DNA from: JAJNNC01 sp038232695 | Lineage (GTDB): Bacteria; Bacteroidota; Bacteroidia; Cytophagales; Cyclobacteriaceae | DNA: 6,351 nt | Direction: 5' to 3' | Assembly (NCBI GenBank): GCA_038232695.1 | Contig: JBBSNI010000342.1 | Location: forward strand, 1-6,351 | In this document: positions 6,272-6,351 of the stretch, in pieces | Numbering within the stretch: position 1 is the stretch's first letter | How the letters are laid out: each line of letters opens with the position of its first letter | Notes under the pieces: model-generated | The model's input: only the letters and a program-made list of their open reading frames with translations | Database searches by the model: none | Told to the model about the DNA's origin: nothing | Position numbers and translations under genes: made by a program

Positions 6272-6351
6272 ATGGATCAGGAAAGCCAAATAGCAGCACT
6301 ACAAGCAGAGAATGCTTCTTTGCGCCAGCAGGTAATCAGCTTAGAAGAGAA
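6272..6351 (+). CDS. N-terminus of a coiled-coil protein, possibly an IS66-like transposase (truncated by window end)
   Basis: An ATG at 6272 opens a frame of 26 complete codons that runs off the window. The peptide MDQESQIAALQAENASLRQQ and following residues is a regular heptad repeat: Ile7, Asn14 and Val21 at one core position and Leu10, Leu17 and Leu24 at the other, i.e. a leucine-zipper-like parallel coiled coil with a polar Asn in the core. IS66-family transposases commonly begin with a helix of the type ...IAALQAENAxLR..., and the AT-rich spacer before it would fit an insertion-sequence end, but many unrelated proteins (regulators, structural coiled coils) begin in the same way. The reading frame and heptads are clear; the transposase idea is a guess from style. 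No strong ribosome-binding site is visible. Confidence 0.5.
   Translation, partial: MDQESQIAALQAENASLRQQVISLEE

Overview
The window looks like a chromosomal segment of a Bacteroidota bacterium, most likely a Cytophagales-type organism. This rests on the flavour of the proteins, roughly balanced base composition in coding DNA with an AT-rich spacer at the right end, and the absence of clear Shine-Dalgarno sequences before most starts. The assignment is inference from style, not a database match. All supported genes are on the + strand.

Left part (1-2208): a tight three-gene run. It opens with the 3' end of an azurin-type blue-copper domain protein (Cys, His and Met copper ligands visible). 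A sugar epimerase/isomerase of the D-tagatose/D-psicose 3-epimerase kind follows after 10 bases. A Gfo/Idh/MocA-type NAD(P)-dependent oxidoreductase follows after 11 bases. The spacing suggests one transcript handling oxidation or epimerisation of a sugar or cyclitol, possibly with electron transfer through the cupredoxin. The substrate cannot be read from the sequence. Both enzymes differ from textbook family members at metal or catalytic positions (Gln for His in the epimerase; Val for Lys and Tyr for Asp in the oxidoreductase).

Middle (2209-2495): an intergenic spacer holding a compact 108-base nested palindrome, two inverted REP-like units of 26 bases (24/26 matching) around two smaller hairpins. 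It resembles a BIME or small non-autonomous element.

Then (2496-3662) a THUMP-domain rRNA methyltransferase of the RlmL/YpsC kind, a 137-base gap with no confident gene, and (3800-6133) a 777-residue protein joining about seven predicted membrane helices to a patatin-type lipid hydrolase domain with its Ser/Asp dyad intact.

Right edge (6134-6351): an AT-rich spacer with a small inverted repeat, then the first 26 codons of a protein that begins with a regular leucine-zipper-like coiled coil. It could be the start of a transposase (IS66-like proteins begin this way) or of another coiled-coil protein; the window ends too early to decide.

I see no CRISPR array, tRNA, rRNA or recognisable defence system. 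The most unusual items are the altered active-site residues in the two sugar enzymes, the nested palindrome and the membrane-patatin fusion.
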